This document shows, in pieces, positions 63,401-64,000 of a stretch of DNA of 64,000 nt (position 1 is the first letter of the stretch; the number at the start of each line of letters is the position of its first letter). The stretch spans positions 450,514-514,513 of the forward strand of contig CAVTTH010000004.1 of the NCBI GenBank assembly GCA_963737545.1, given 5' to 3'. The translations under genes and the position numbers were made by a program. Source of the DNA: CAVTTH01 sp963737545. Lineage in GTDB: Bacteria > Verrucomicrobiota > Verrucomicrobiia > Chthoniobacterales > UBA10450. The notes beneath the pieces are model-generated. The model did no database searches and was not told where the DNA came from. It saw only the letters and a program-made list of their open reading frames with translations.

Positions 63401-64000
63401 ACCGAGGGCCATACCGCGTCCCCCAGACAATCATTTCGGCGCCGGTCCAGACCGCCGTGGGTCCATCACGGCCCGATGGTGCGTTGGCGGTGCTGGTGGC
63501 TATCCAACTGTCCGTCGCGGGATTGTATCTCCCGCCAGTGTTGAGACCAGAGCCACCACCACTGCCCCCCCAGACAATCATTTCGGTGCCGGTCCAGACC
63601 GCGTTGTGATAGCCTCGACTCTCGGCCGCGCCGACTGTATTGGTGGCTATCCAACTGTCCATCGCAGGATTGTATCTCCCGCCAGTGTCGAAAACAGAGC
63701 CACCATCATACCCCCCCAGACAATCATTTCGGTCCCGGTCCAGATCGCCGTGTGACGCGTTCGCCTCTCCGGCGCGCCGACAATATTGGTGGCCGTCCAA
63801 CTGTCCGTTGCGGGATTGTATCTGCCGCCAGTGTGCAGATAGTTCGTTTGACAGTTCCACCCCAGACAATCATTTCGGTGCCGGTCCAGACCGCCGTTGG
63901 TCCACCTCGGACAGACGGTGCGTTGGTGGTGCTTGTGGCTATCCAGGTATTCGTCGCGGGATTGTATTCCCGCCAGTGTTGAGATACTCCGAAGAAAGCT
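60474..64000 (-). CDS. Large secreted mosaic protein: kelch, IPT, CARDB, Ig, lipase-like, FG-GAP; 5' end outside the window
   Basis: At least 1130 residues. From the N-terminal side: four or more kelch-like units ('AVWTGTEMIVWGG', 'TGGRYNPATDSWIAT'); an IPT/TIG domain ('PSISNINPSSVTGSNAYRTF'); a CARDB domain ('DLVPSQVTVSPSSFILGSPV'); an Ig-like domain ('TWTFTVVATGTPPLAYQWKR'). Then comes an alpha/beta hydrolase ('TVVITHGWQPTGDYSHIF', nucleophile elbow 'FIGHSFGAF') resembling pancreatic-lipase-type enzymes, a jelly-roll-like region, and five FG-GAP/VCBS units of 47 residues ('DFNGDGNLDFALFNP'). The kelch part is interrupted by at least two shifts (a seven-base G/C run at 63711-63717, and near 63860), so the gene runs off the right edge. 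It is an extracellular or surface hydrolase. Confidence 0.75.
60480..61230 (-). repeat. Five tandem 141-base FG-GAP units
   Basis: Each unit encodes about 47 residues with a DFNxxGxxDxxL calcium-binding type loop, followed by 'TRQTAIWYL' and 'GGAYGPTLASGY'. The DNA copies are close enough to suggest recent internal duplication. Confidence 0.8.
63420..64000 (-). repeat. Tandem kelch-unit DNA repeats of about 140 bases
   Basis: Four successive units share CAGACAATCATTTCGG and the ATCCAACTGTCCGT block at the DNA level. They are coding repeats of the mosaic protein, not a CRISPR array. Confidence 0.75.

Noticed and set aside
63420..64000. CRISPR array
   Set aside because: The repeats are about 140 bases, contiguous and coding; they are kelch units.
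1..64000. tRNA, rRNA or riboswitch genes
   Set aside because: I scanned intergenic gaps for cloverleaf ends and known leader motifs and saw none I could support without a covariance search.

Overview
The window looks like chromosomal DNA of a soil-type Verrucomicrobiota bacterium, probably near the Chthoniobacterales. This is an inference from gene content: HAF-repeat secreted proteins, an ebo-type cluster, TolB/TPR and Ser/Thr-kinase signalling proteins, YfhO-type membrane proteins, in-frame EGEAPAEP repeats and abundant multihaem cytochromes. No rRNA, tRNA or CRISPR array was found. Housekeeping genes (lysS, rpmB, acpP, nth, trmB, comEC, a class A PBP, folate and NAD(P)HX repair) are interspersed with repeat-rich accessory stretches.

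Layout. 0-3.8 kb: two tandem copies of a secreted HAF-repeat gene with duplicated upstream DNA that carries relics of another gene pair. 3.8-9.9 kb: an operon-like run of a GAF protein, a small protein, and TatD-type hydrolase (eboB), isomerase-like (eboE, frame-broken), UbiA-type prenyltransferase (eboC), 3-dehydroquinate-synthase-like (eboD) and phosphodiesterase-like (eboF) genes, mostly joined by overlapping stop/start codons. 10.4-13.8 kb: the third repeat copy leading into an intact cyclic-nucleotide-binding protein and a TolB/TPR membrane protein. 14-19 kb: a possible single integron-type cassette, a beta-barrel protein, bifunctional NAD(P)HX repair enzyme, cell-wall amidase, a secreted protein and a DUF4388-like protein. 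19-23.9 kb: an FHA-nucleotide cyclase, a receptor kinase and a TPR-type protein that shares the kinase's C-terminal domain, and an ACT protein. 24-31 kb: lysS, redoxins, small proteins, PBP1A, YkuD and cupin proteins. 31-34.6 kb: a methyltransferase with a duplicated 5' end, an Rhs relic and an IS200-like RAYT transposase with inverted-repeat ends. 34.6-50.3 kb: mostly housekeeping and membrane genes.

50.2-60 kb holds the most interesting locus. A CysJ-like flavoprotein and a tetrahaem cytochrome are divergent from a four-gene run with spacings of 6, 3 and -1 bases: a four-helix b-type cytochrome, a membrane-anchored decahaem cytochrome c, a NuoE-NuoF fusion, and an 841-residue NuoG-like protein with one [2Fe-2S] and six [4Fe-4S] motifs and two cyclic-nucleotide-binding domains in its middle. 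Together they could form a wire between NAD(P)H and periplasmic haems, possibly gated by a cyclic nucleotide; the same window encodes an FHA-linked nucleotide cyclase. The last 3.5 kb encodes a large secreted mosaic protein (kelch, IPT, CARDB, Ig, lipase-like and FG-GAP units) that runs off the right edge.

Many genes are interrupted by single-base frame shifts, often at short homopolymers, while flanking start/stop overlaps and total lengths stay intact. Most are probably assembly indels; the five shifts in eboE are the exception in density. Coordinates below span the whole inferred gene where this applies.
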